Virus record (IMG/VR): IMGVR_UViG_3300032770_000022
Location: 1-64,000 of that record
Length of the DNA: 64,000 nucleotides
Source: a virus
Strand: one strand, 5' to 3'
The position numbers and the translations under genes were made by a program. Shown here piece after piece: positions 31,413-39,036 of this stretch; positions within the stretch are counted from its first letter, which is position 1, and each line of letters starts with the position of its first letter. Below the pieces are notes generated by a model. That model saw only the letters and a list, made by a program, of their open reading frames with translations. It ran no database searches and was not told where the DNA came from.

Positions 31413-32893
31413 TGTCCGACAGCTTCAACTCCCCTCCGTCATCGACGCTGAACGCGGGCGGCTCGCAGCTCGGCACGGAGTTGATGTCGCTGCTGATCGC
31501 CAACGACATCCAGCCCGGTGACTCGCCGTCCTACCAGATATGCAAGACGATCTATCTCTATCACCCGCTCGGCGCGAAGATGGTCGAGGCGCCGCTGAAC
31601 ATCGCGCAGTCCCAGGCGCGCGAGATCGACGTGCCGGGCCATCCCGAGCGCGTGGCGCGCGCCTTCCTCGACGAATGGAAGCGCCTGCACACGGACGTGC
31701 TGATCTTTAACACCGCGAGGACCGCGCGCATCTACGGCATCTCGTCGGTGGTCGTGGGCGCGGTGGACAAGCCCACGAACGCGCCGCTGACGCCCAAGGA
31801 GCTCGCCGGCGAGCAGCTTTTCTTCAACGTGCTGGACCCGCTGAACACGGCGGGCAGCCTGGTGCTGAACCAGAACCCGAACTCGCCCGACTTCCAGGCG
31901 GCGACGACCGTGGTGACCGGCGGGCAGACGTACCACCGCTCCCGCGTCTGCATCATCATGAACGAACAGCCGATCTACATCGCCTACACAAGCTCGTCCT
32001 TCGGCTTCGTCGGCCGCTCGGTCTACCAGCGCGCGCTGTTCCCGCTCAAGTCCTTCATCAACACGATGATCGCGGACGACATGATCGCGCGGAAGCTCGG
32101 GCTGCTGATCGCCAAGATGGAGGCGCCGTCGTCCGTCATCGACAAGATGATGACCGGCCTGCTCGGCATGAAGCGCGCGCTGCTCCAGCAGGCGCAGACG
32201 GACAACGTGCTGGGCATCGGCAAAGAGGAAGACATCGCCACGCTGAACATGATGAACGTGGACGGCGCGGGCACATATTCGCGTAACGATATTCTGAAAA
32301 ATTGCGCAACCGCAGCGGATATGCCGGCGGTGCTGTTGGAGAATGAGACGTTAGTGCAAGGCTTCGGCGAGGGGAGGGAAGACGCAAAACGCATTGCTGA
32401 ATATGCCGACCGCGTGCGCGAATGGATGCAGCCGCTATACGACTTCTTCGACGGCATCGTGCAGCAGCGTGCATGGAACCGAGACTTCTTCGCCTCGATG
32501 CAGCAGGATGATCCCGAGACTTATGGCAATATGCGTTATGAGGCGGCGCTGTCCAAGTGGCGCGCAGCGTTCACCGCGACTTGGCCATCGTTACTGCGAG
32601 AACCTGAATCGGAACGAGTCAAAGTTGATGATACTAGGCTCAGGGCAACCATCGCACTGATGCAAGTCATGGTGCCGATGCTCGATCCGACCAATAAGGC
32701 GACGTTCTTCTCGTTCGTCGAGGATGCGATCAACTCCGCTGAAATGTTGTTCCCTGGTAAGTTGACGTTGGATGTCGAGGCTCTGGCTGATTTTACCCCG
32801 CCGACACCAGGCATGAATGGCGAAAGCGGGGATCAGGGAGGTGGCTTGGCTCAGCCAAAACCACCAGCATTCAGAATGAAGGCTGCCGCCTGA
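31412..32893 (+). CDS. Portal protein (DUF1073 type)
   Basis: 493 residues. Position after TerL and the pattern ICKTIYLYHPLGAKMVEAPL, RTARIYGISSVVVG, VFGSSFGFVGRSVYQ-like SSSFGFVGRSVYQRAL and LLENETLVQGFGEGREDAKRIAEYADRVREW identify a DUF1073 portal. Twelve copies would form the DNA channel. Databases often label this family anti-CBASS Acb1-like; nothing here shows the phosphoesterase residues of Acb1. From about nt 32270 third positions become clearly more AT-rich, suggesting a recombination junction within the gene. Confidence 0.8.
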   Translation: MSDSFNSPPSSTLNAGGSQLGTELMSLLIANDIQPGDSPSYQICKTIYLYHPLGAKMVEAPLNIAQSQAREIDVPGHPERVARAFLDEWKRLHTDVLIFNTARTARIYGISSVVVGAVDKPTNAPLTPKELAGEQLFFNVLDPLNTAGSLVLNQNPNSPDFQAATTVVTGGQTYHRSRVCIIMNEQPIYIAYTSSSFGFVGRSVYQRALFPLKSFINTMIADDMIARKLGLLIAKMEAPSSVIDKMMTGLLGMKRALLQQAQTDNVLGIGKEEDIATLNMMNVDGAGTYSRNDILKNCATAADMPAVLLENETLVQGFGEGREDAKRIAEYADRVREWMQPLYDFFDGIVQQRAWNRDFFASMQQDDPETYGNMRYEAALSKWRAAFTATWPSLLREPESERVKVDDTRLRATIALMQVMVPMLDPTNKATFFSFVEDAINSAEMLFPGKLTLDVEALADFTPPTPGMNGESGDQGGGLAQPKPPAFRMKAAA

Positions 32894-32920
32894 TTTGCTT
32901 TGGTGCGTTGGTCTGCATAC

Positions 32921-33043
32921 AATCGGCCTCGGCTCGGCAAGGCATGGATTGCCAAGGCAACGCTGGGTGCGGCACGACGCGTCGCGGCAGGCATGGCACG
33001 ACCCGGCGCGGCTCGGTATGTCAAGGCTCGGTATGGCGTGGTG
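32921..33043 (+). repeat. Short GC-rich repeat cluster, left side of accessory cassette
   Basis: Non-coding stretch after the portal with words GGCTCGGCAAGG (32931-32942) and GGCAGGCATGGC (32986-32997), both repeated exactly in 34391-34737 (34536-34547, 34596-34607, and 34718-34728 for the first 11 bases). Confidence 0.6.
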
Positions 33044-33074
33044 AAAGAGGCGGCTTCGGTCGCCTCTTTCTTTG
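33044..33074 (+). terminator. Rho-independent terminator after the portal
   Basis: AAAGAGGCG (33044-33052) pairs with CGCCTCTTT (33061-33069); the loop is closed by C(TTCG)G, a stable tetraloop, and the stem runs into TTTCTTT. Ends terminase-portal transcription before the accessory cassette. Confidence 0.8.
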
Positions 33075-33081
33075 CCCGCAT

Positions 33082-33098
33082 TTGACAAACGGAACAGG
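33082..33098 (+). promoter_or_regulatory. Repeated element TTGACAAACGGAACAGG, possible cassette promoter
   Basis: Identical over 17 nt to 2767-2783. It follows a terminator and precedes a 140-nt structured leader, the place expected for a promoter. The hexamer 17 nt downstream is TTAGGG, a poor -10. Confidence 0.5.
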
Positions 33099-33112
33099 GA
33101 CGGCTTAGGGTC

Positions 33113-33230
33113 GCATCGCGTTGCCATCACAGCGCAAGCGCGATGCTGATCCAGGACTTCCAATGGCCCCGGTGATGCTTCGCATCCCCTGTGTTCGCGC
33201 CGGGCGTGATGGGCCGGGCGCCATTGGAGG
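33113..33230 (+). promoter_or_regulatory. Structured 5' leader with two stem-loops ending in the ribosome site
   Basis: Stem 1: GCATCGCG (33113-33120) with CGCGATGC (33139-33146). Stem 2: 33160-33172 with 33214-33227, 13 bp with one bulged C, closing a region that includes the small hairpin GATGC-TTC-GCATC. The GGAGG of the next gene (33226-33230) starts inside the last two bases of stem 2, so folding could mask or present the start at 33237. Confidence 0.6.
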
Positions 33231-33236
33231 GCTAAC

Positions 33237-33953
33237 ATGCCACTAGACCAAGCAACTGCCGGGCGGCGTTCCCGCACGGAGAAGATCACCATCCCGTCGC
33301 TGTCTGCGGCGGAAATCGAAGCAGCCAAGGCAGCCGGACAGCCAGAGATCATCCGGATCGAAAAGCCGAAGCTGCGCACGGCCTCCATCCCGATCGTTGG
33401 TATCTCGCCATACGTGCAGCATGCGTTCAGCGAGAAGCAGCGGAAGAAGATGGAGGAGACGCAGCGGGCCGGACAGCAGGCGCGCGGCAAGAAGAACCGC
33501 CAGCCCAAGGACTTCGAGGAGGTCTACGAGGCCGCGAAGCACATCAGCAAGGACGGCTGGTGCGGCATTCCGGCTCCCGCATTCCGCAACGCGATGATCG
33601 ACGCGTGCCGGCTCGTGGGCTTCAAGATGACGCACGCCAAGCTGTCGGTATTCGTCGAGGCTGACGGGTTCGATCGCAACGACGGGACACCGCTAGTCAA
33701 GATCGTCGGCGAGCCGCACATCCACGAGGCGGCGGTGCGCAACGACAGCGGCGTGGCGGACATCCGCTGGCGGCCGATGTGGGACGAGTGGTCCGCGCTC
33801 GTGCGTGTCACCTGGGACGAGGACCAGTTCTCGGCAACGGACGTAATGAATCTGATGCTCCGCGCCGGCTTGCAGGTGGGCATCGGGGAGGGACGGCCCA
33901 ACAGCCCGAAGTCGAACGGGCTGGGCTGGGGCCGGTTCGAGGTGAAGTCATGA
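33237..33953 (+). CDS. RAMP/Cas7-like accessory protein (tentative)
   Basis: 238 residues. After a basic N-terminus, ASIPIVGISPYVQHAFSEK starts a beta-alpha-beta pattern; then GIPAPAFRNAMIDACRLVG, LSVFVEADGF, VRVTWDEDQFSATDVMNLMLRAGLQVGIGEGRPNS and a Gly-rich end NGLGWGRFEV. The order of an early helix, GxxxEGRP and a terminal glycine-rich strand resembles RAMP-fold proteins such as Cas7 homologues carried by phages. No catalytic residue is evident. Own terminator upstream, own regulatory leader. Homology is from pattern only. Confidence 0.4.
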   Translation: MPLDQATAGRRSRTEKITIPSLSAAEIEAAKAAGQPEIIRIEKPKLRTASIPIVGISPYVQHAFSEKQRKKMEETQRAGQQARGKKNRQPKDFEEVYEAAKHISKDGWCGIPAPAFRNAMIDACRLVGFKMTHAKLSVFVEADGFDRNDGTPLVKIVGEPHIHEAAVRNDSGVADIRWRPMWDEWSALVRVTWDEDQFSATDVMNLMLRAGLQVGIGEGRPNSPKSNGLGWGRFEVKS

Positions 33954-34390
33954 GCGCGCGCATCCAAGCTGAATTGCTCACTCTGCGCGACAGCAACGGC
34001 ATCATCGACGCCCGCCGTGCCGTCGATTGGGCGAAGCAGCACCAGGACAGCGCCTTGTATCAGGCGCTCGAATGGGACGATGCGACGGCGGCGATCGAAT
34101 ACCGCATCAGTCAGGTGCGGCGCTTGATCGCGGTGCATATCGTGGACGCAGAAGGCCATCGGCAGGTCGTGTCGCTGTCGGTCGATCGCCAACAGGGCGG
34201 CGGCTATCGCAGCGTCCAGGACGTGCTGTCGGTCGATGACCTGCGTGCGGTGATGCTGTCCGACGCGCTCGAAGAATTGCAGCGAGTTCAGCGGAAATAT
34301 GAGTATCTACAAGAACTGGCGAAAGTCTGGGAAGCCGCTCAGCAGGTCGAGCAGGAGACGCGACCGAGGCGCCGCCGCCGCGCGGCGTGA
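33950..34390 (+). CDS. Phage hypothetical protein (accessory cassette)
   Basis: 146 residues starting in an ATGA overlap with the RAMP-like gene. LLTLRDSNGIIDARRAVDWAKQHQDSALYQALEWDD and RISQVRRLIAVHI belong to a widespread family of phage proteins with a C-terminal helix (EELQRVQRKYEYLQELAKVW). Its function is unknown; pairing with the preceding gene suggests they act together. Confidence 0.6.
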   Translation: MSARIQAELLTLRDSNGIIDARRAVDWAKQHQDSALYQALEWDDATAAIEYRISQVRRLIAVHIVDAEGHRQVVSLSVDRQQGGGYRSVQDVLSVDDLRAVMLSDALEELQRVQRKYEYLQELAKVWEAAQQVEQETRPRRRRRAA

Positions 34391-34737
34391 TCACGATCAG
34401 GCAGGGCAGGCGGAGCATGGACCGTTCCGTCCTGGCATGGCGTGGCACGCTAGGGCTCAGCAGGCGGAGCATGGAGGGCAGGGTCGGGCGCGTCGCGTTA
34501 AGGCTGTGCTTGGCGCGGTTCGGGATGGCTCGGCAGGCTCGGCAAGGTTCGGCGCGATCAGGCCTGTCCAGGTCAGACTCGGCATTGCGGGGTAGGGCAG
34601 GCATGGCCCGGCAGGCGGAGCTTCGCTTGGCGCGGTCAGGCATAGACCGGACCGGATCGGCAGGCTCGGTTAGGCGCGGCGCGAAGCGGCATGTCGCTGC
34701 TCGGCTGGTCCTGGAACGGCAGGCATGGAGGTAGCCG
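34391..34737 (+). repeat. Short GC-rich repeat cluster, right side of accessory cassette
   Basis: 347-nt spacer made largely of reiterated short words: CAGGCGGAGC at 34407-34416, 34461-34470 and 34612-34621 (the first two continue as ATGG), GGCTCGGCAAGG at 34536, GGCAGGCATGG at 34596 and 34718. An open frame of 115 codons runs through it but encodes only Arg/Ala/Ser-rich low-complexity sequence, so I treat it as non-coding. Confidence 0.6.
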
Positions 34738-35562
34738 GTGGCAACTTCTTTCTTCCAAGTTGTCACCGACGCCATCAATGACGTTGCCGAATTCGGATAC
34801 GAATCAGAGGAACGGCTAGCGTATTGGCTAACGGAGATACGCCAGGCAGCCGAGCGCGATCTGATCTCCGAGGGCGGGCTACAGGCGCAACTCGATCGCG
34901 TGCTGGTCGCGACGTACCAGCGGCTGGTGGATCGCGGTCGCGTGTTGCAGCGCCATTCCGGGATCGCGAGATATACGCTCGAACAACTGCGGCCGCAGCT
35001 CCGTGCTGAACTGGATCGCAGAATCGCGGCATCCGCGAACCTGATCCGGCTCAATCGCGCGACGGCGATCAACGAAACGTTGCAACGGTTCTCTGGATGG
35101 GCGTCGTCCGTTCCCGCCGGCGGGACCGACATTACGAACCGACGAGAGGTCAAAGCTAACGTCCGCAAGTCACTGGCAGGACTGCCGTTTGAGACCCGGC
35201 GTGTACTCGTGGACCAATCACATAAACTCTCGGCTGCGATCTCCGACATCGTTGCGATGGACCAAGATGCGATCGGCGCCGAGTGGCACTCGCACTGGCG
35301 CCAGCAAAACTATCAATATCGACCGGAACACAAAGCCAGAGACGGGATCGTGTATCCGGTCAAGGACAGTTGGGCCGCGCAGCGCAGGTTCGTCAAAGCG
35401 GACGAGCATGGATTTTACGAAGATCACGAACGCGCAGGCGAAATGATTTTCTGCCGCTGCTGGATTCGCTGGATTTACGCGCTCAGGGATATGCCGAAGG
35501 AACTGCTGACGGACGCGGGGCGCAGGGCACTCGCGGACGCGCGGGCGAAGGTGATGGCCTGA
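34738..35562 (+). CDS. Phage head morphogenesis protein (Mu gpF/SPP1 gp7-like)
   Basis: 274 residues from a GTG. N-terminal helical region, then ETRRVLVDQSHKLSAAISDI and the family pattern EWHSHWRQQNYQYRPEHKARDGIVYPV, finishing in FCRCWIRWIYALRDMP. These minor head proteins sit near the portal and are needed for head assembly or DNA entry. Codon use is more AT-rich than the terminase genes. Confidence 0.7.
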   Translation: MATSFFQVVTDAINDVAEFGYESEERLAYWLTEIRQAAERDLISEGGLQAQLDRVLVATYQRLVDRGRVLQRHSGIARYTLEQLRPQLRAELDRRIAASANLIRLNRATAINETLQRFSGWASSVPAGGTDITNRREVKANVRKSLAGLPFETRRVLVDQSHKLSAAISDIVAMDQDAIGAEWHSHWRQQNYQYRPEHKARDGIVYPVKDSWAAQRRFVKADEHGFYEDHERAGEMIFCRCWIRWIYALRDMPKELLTDAGRRALADARAKVMA

Positions 35563-35646
35563 TCCGAGATGCGCGCGACGGTCGCGCTCATGCCTGGCCG
35601 GGAGGCGGTTCCCGGTGTCGTTAGTGGACGTTTCCTCCCAACCTTG

Positions 35647-35694
35647 AGCGGCGCGCGTCTCTCTGACCCCTTCCTTGGTGCGCCGCTTTCTTTT
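35647..35694 (+). terminator. Terminator after head morphogenesis gene
   Basis: AGCGGCGC (35647-35654) pairs with GCGCCGCT (35680-35687) and runs into TTCTTTT. It lies between the head protein and the ATG at 35710, which supports that ATG rather than an upstream in-frame codon at 35569. Confidence 0.65.
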
Positions 35695-35709
35695 CCCCCC
35701 GGAGACGCG

Positions 35710-37659
35710 ATGCCCGGCTTCGAGCTGATGTCGGGCGTGGGGGAGGACGACGCTGCGGCGGCCGAGCGCATCATCGACGCGCGGCTGGCAGAGCTAGGAG
35801 CGAGGTATCCGCGCCTGATCGCGCTGCTGGGCGGCACGCACATACGGCTCGCGCCTGGGGCGTTGCTTGAGGATAGCTGGCACGGCCAGAGCGACCCGGG
35901 CCGCATCACGCTGCCGGTGGAGCTGAAACAGGACCGATCGCCCGCGTCGCCCGGCGGCAGGCGCGTCGAGTTCGAACCGTCCCTGCTCGGTGTGCTGGAC
36001 CACGAGATCGGCCATGAGATCGAGGCCGGGTTCGCTAAGGCAGCGGGCCTGGATATCGGCGAGTTGTTCGCGCGCCAGGACAGGGCGGCGATCGAGACCG
36101 GTCTCTCGCCCTACGCGGCGCAGGACGAGCACGAGTGGTTCGCGGAAAGTCTCGCCGCATGGCTGCATCCCGAGCGCCCGGCGGTGCACTTCGACCTGGA
36201 CCCCGATCTCGCGCAGGCGTTCCAGCGCATCCTGACGACGCGCGGCGCGCACGACGCATCGTGGTGGACGTATCAAGCATCATCGCCGACTCCATCGTGG
36301 GAAGAAGCAATCGCCGCCGGAGCGTTCAAAGGCAGCAAGTCTGAATGGGAAAGCCTGTCTCCCGGCATGCGCCGCGAGATATTGCGGACCTGGAAACGGA
36401 AAGCCGACAGCGCCGGCCTGATCACGGTGGACGACGGCGAGATCACGCCTCACGTCGAGAAGCACGAGGCGGACTACACGAACACGGGCGACGTGGAGCA
36501 TTGCCGGCTGTGCGAGTTCTGGCGGCCGCCCGATGCGTGCGCGCTGGTGATCGGCACGATCAGCCCGGTCGGCTGGTGCAAGTTTTTCCAATGGCCCGAC
36601 GGGCGGGCCGACACCGCAGGCGAGGCAGGCGACGATCCGGCGCAGCCGCTGGTCCGTGGCGCGGGCATGCTGCTGATCCATCACGGCGACGGCGGCGACC
36701 GCGTGCTGTTTGTGCTCAACAGGGAGCGCGGCACCTGGGAATTTCCCGGCGGCGCCATCGAGGGCGACGAGACCGCCGAGGAAGCGGCCAAGCGGGAGAC
36801 GCTGGAGGAAGTCGGCGAGATACCCTACGGCAGCGTGTCGCTGATGCTGCGCGACCGCATGACCGGCGTGGACTACTCGACGTTCATGGCGCAGGCGACG
36901 GGCACGCCCGAGCCGACGCTGAGCGACGAGCACACGGCCTGGAAGTGGGCCGCGCCGGGAGAACCGCCCGAGCCGCTGCATCCCGGCGTGCGCCTCGCCC
37001 TGGCCCGCCTGGGCATGAACGAACTAGACCTCGCGCGGGCGATCGCGTCGGGCGAGTACTCGAGTCCGCAGCAGTTCGAGAACATCTGGCTCTATGCGCT
37101 GCGCATCACCGGCACCGGGATCAGCTACCGGCCCGAGTTGAGTGAATTCGTCTGGCGCGATCCAAAGCTCTATCTCAATGCGGACTTCCTCGCACGCTGC
37201 AACGGCCTGGCCGTCATCTGGCAGCATCCGCCGGGGGAAAGCCTGACGCAGGACGAGTACGAGAACCGCGTGCTGGGCGCGATCATGCTGCCCTACGTCG
37301 CTGGCGACGAGGTGTGGGGCATCGCGAAGATTTACGACCAGGACGCGGCGCTGATGATGCTCAACCAGCAGCTATCGACCTCGCCAGCTGTCGTGTTCCG
37401 TGATCCTGGCGCGAATAAAATCCGCAAATTAACTGGCGGCAAGCATTTACTAATCGAGGCGGAGCCGTCACTCTTGGACCATCTCGCGATCTGTGGCTTG
37501 GGCGTATGGGACAAGGGCGGCAGCCCGACCGGCGTCGCTGTGGGCGAAGCAGAGATGGCAGATGGCCATATCGAGGTTCCAGATCGAGCGGACGCAATTG
37601 CCGAACTGAACCGTGCAATTGCTTGGATGGACCTCACAAGGGTCACGTCCGCGCTCTGA
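35710..37659 (+). CDS. Metallopeptidase-like, Cys-cluster, Nudix and DUF2213 prohead-protease fusion
   Basis: 649 residues, four parts. (a) HEIGHEIEAGF at 98-108 with downstream DEHEWFAESLAAWL: zincin-like peptidase signature. (b) Cys265, Cys268, Cys277 and Cys290 in a CxxC...C...GWC cluster like HiPIP-type iron-sulfur sites. (c) Complete Nudix box GGAIEGDETAEEAAKRET-LEEVG with Gly348, Glu354, Arg362, Glu363, Glu366 and Glu367. (d) From about 440, ITGTGISYRPELSEFVWRDP and CNGLAVIWQHPPGESL, DUF2213, a prohead-protease family. Known Nudix enzymes hydrolyse nucleoside diphosphate-linked compounds. Such a fusion is unusual; role in head maturation is inferred from position. The last ~90 codons are more AT-rich. 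Confidence 0.75.
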   Translation: MPGFELMSGVGEDDAAAAERIIDARLAELGARYPRLIALLGGTHIRLAPGALLEDSWHGQSDPGRITLPVELKQDRSPASPGGRRVEFEPSLLGVLDHEIGHEIEAGFAKAAGLDIGELFARQDRAAIETGLSPYAAQDEHEWFAESLAAWLHPERPAVHFDLDPDLAQAFQRILTTRGAHDASWWTYQASSPTPSWEEAIAAGAFKGSKSEWESLSPGMRREILRTWKRKADSAGLITVDDGEITPHVEKHEADYTNTGDVEHCRLCEFWRPPDACALVIGTISPVGWCKFFQWPDGRADTAGEAGDDPAQPLVRGAGMLLIHHGDGGDRVLFVLNRERGTWEFPGGAIEGDETAEEAAKRETLEEVGEIPYGSVSLMLRDRMTGVDYSTFMAQATGTPEPTLSDEHTAWKWAAPGEPPEPLHPGVRLALARLGMNELDLARAIASGEYSSPQQFENIWLYALRITGTGISYRPELSEFVWRDPKLYLNADFLARCNGLAVIWQHPPGESLTQDEYENRVLGAIMLPYVAGDEVWGIAKIYDQDAALMMLNQQLSTSPAVVFRDPGANKIRKLTGGKHLLIEAEPSLLDHLAICGLGVWDKGGSPTGVAVGEAEMADGHIEVPDRADAIAELNRAIAWMDLTRVTSAL

Positions 37660-37664
37660 AAAGG

Positions 37665-37690
37665 AAAAGGCGGCCGAAGCCGCCCTTTCC
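37665..37690 (+). terminator. Terminator-like hairpin after the fusion gene
   Basis: AAGGCGGC (37668-37674) pairs with GCCGCC (37679-37684) around a CGAA loop, continuing with one bulged C into CTTT. Short T tail. Followed by a GC-rich spacer. Confidence 0.6.
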
Positions 37691-37770
37691 ACCATGCCAT
37701 GCCGGGCCTCGCTCGTCCCAGCCACGCCTATCCTCGCCTTGACGCACTGATATTACCCGACCGCATAGCG
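37691..37770 (+). repeat. GC-rich intergenic repeat cluster, inverted orientation
   Basis: Contains ATGCCATGCCGGGCCTCGC-like words whose reverse complement (GCGAGGCCCGGCATGGC) resembles the GGCAGGCATGGCCCGG words at 34596. The 218-nt gap 37660-37877 has the hairpin, this cluster and the ribosome site of the next gene. Confidence 0.4.
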
Positions 37771-37877
37771 GACGGCAAACCCAACCCGATCAGGGATCGC
37801 CCCGGCCTGATCGGCTCTTTCTCGTGGGCAACACGATGCGCACCGCCGATATGGCGTCGCAGCAGGAGACAACTGAA

Positions 37878-39017
37878 ATGGCTGACAATTCGTCTTCGCT
37901 TGAGGCGAAGCTCGATGTGCTTGTCGCCGCGACGACGAAGATCGGCGAGGCGGTGACCGCTCAGAACGCACGAATGGACTCGATCGAACAGCGGATCGGC
38001 GCCCGCAAGGACGACGATGACAAGCGCGATGATGACCGGAAGCGGGACGACGACGACGACCGCAAGGATCGCCGTCGCGATGACGATGACCGTCGCCGGG
38101 ATGATGCGCGCCGCCGCGCCGATGCCTTCAAGTTCAGCCCACGCAAGGACGACGATGACGACGACGCGTTCAAGAAGCGTCGCGATGCGGAACAGGGCGA
38201 GCTTGAGAAGGAGTTGAAGGAAGGCGGCGAGGACGAGGGCAAGGCGAAGGAGACCGCTGCCGACCGCCGCAAGAAGGCGGACGACGACGACGACAAAGCG
38301 CGCAAGGATGCGATGGACAAGAAGCGCGACGATGCGCGCAAGCGGGCGGACGCGTTCAAGTTCTCGCCCAGGCACGACGACGACGACGACGACAAGGCGA
38401 AGTCGCGCAGGGACGCCGAGGAGGAAGAACTCGCGAAGGCGCACGAGGAAGGCGGCGACGACAAGGACGACGCCCGCCGCAAGGCCAAAGATGCGCGCAA
38501 GAAGGCCGACGACGACGACGACAAGAAGCGGGACGACGCGCGCCGCGACAGCACGTTCGACCGCCGGCTGCGCGATCTGGAGCGCGCCCGCAGCATGTCC
38601 GACGAGGAAGTCAACAAGCTCGCGGAGATGCAGCAGTCGTGGGCCGAGGTCGCTCAGGCGCACGGCCTGACGGTGCACCGCACGGTCGACGGCGACACGC
38701 CGGAGAGCTTCAACCGCAGGCAGGCCAAGCGCTTCCAGAAGTTCTCCAAGAAGTGGAAGGACGAGGACCTCGGCGGGCTGCCGACCACGACGATGACCAA
38801 CATCGCCGGGCCGGAAATCCGCACGGATTCGATCAAAGCCGCTTACCAGGGCGTCGGTGCCGAACCTGGAGTTTTACGGGAGATCAAGCGCTACGATCGA
38901 GTGGGCCGGCCGATAAGCGAGTTCAGCGGCCCGATCAGCGCGATGCTGGACCAGTTCAGCCTGCCGAACATGAAGGTCGTCGGCGGCATCAACCCGCAGC
39001 GCGCCGCCGGCTTCTGA
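37878..39017 (+). CDS. Charged-repeat scaffold-like head protein
   Basis: 379 residues from the ATG at 37878 (preceded by AGGAGA). The N-terminal 45 residues form a helix (SSSLEAKLDVLVAATTKIGEAV), then a very long stretch (about 50-255) of Asp runs alternating with Arg/Lys. Two copies of a module RADAFKFSPR-(K/H)DDDDDD-RRDAE..EL.K...EGG lie about 80 residues apart. The C-terminal 110 residues are ordinary (QQSWAEVAQAHGLTVHR, GPISAMLDQFSLPNMKVVGG). Highly charged helical proteins next to the prohead protease and capsid are usually scaffolds; inference. Confidence 0.6.
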   Translation: MADNSSSLEAKLDVLVAATTKIGEAVTAQNARMDSIEQRIGARKDDDDKRDDDRKRDDDDDRKDRRRDDDDRRRDDARRRADAFKFSPRKDDDDDDAFKKRRDAEQGELEKELKEGGEDEGKAKETAADRRKKADDDDDKARKDAMDKKRDDARKRADAFKFSPRHDDDDDDKAKSRRDAEEEELAKAHEEGGDDKDDARRKAKDARKKADDDDDKKRDDARRDSTFDRRLRDLERARSMSDEEVNKLAEMQQSWAEVAQAHGLTVHRTVDGDTPESFNRRQAKRFQKFSKKWKDEDLGGLPTTTMTNIAGPEIRTDSIKAAYQGVGAEPGVLREIKRYDRVGRPISEFSGPISAMLDQFSLPNMKVVGGINPQRAAGF

Positions 39018-39036
39018 GCATAGAAAGGGAAATCCA

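Noticed and set aside
31412-32893. Portal as anti-CBASS Acb1 protein
   Set aside because: The name is commonly attached to this portal family in databases, but length, position after TerL and motifs fit DUF1073 portals and no 2H phosphoesterase motif (HxT/S pair) is evident.
34387-34734. 115-codon open frame between accessory cassette and head gene
   Set aside because: Made of reiterated short nucleotide words, giving Arg/Ala/Ser-rich low-complexity sequence in more than one frame; better read as a repeat spacer.
37728-38678. 316-codon minus-strand frame across the charged-repeat gene
   Set aside because: It is the antisense of Asp/Arg codon runs and yields Val/Leu/Arg repeats; no start context or neighbours on that strand.
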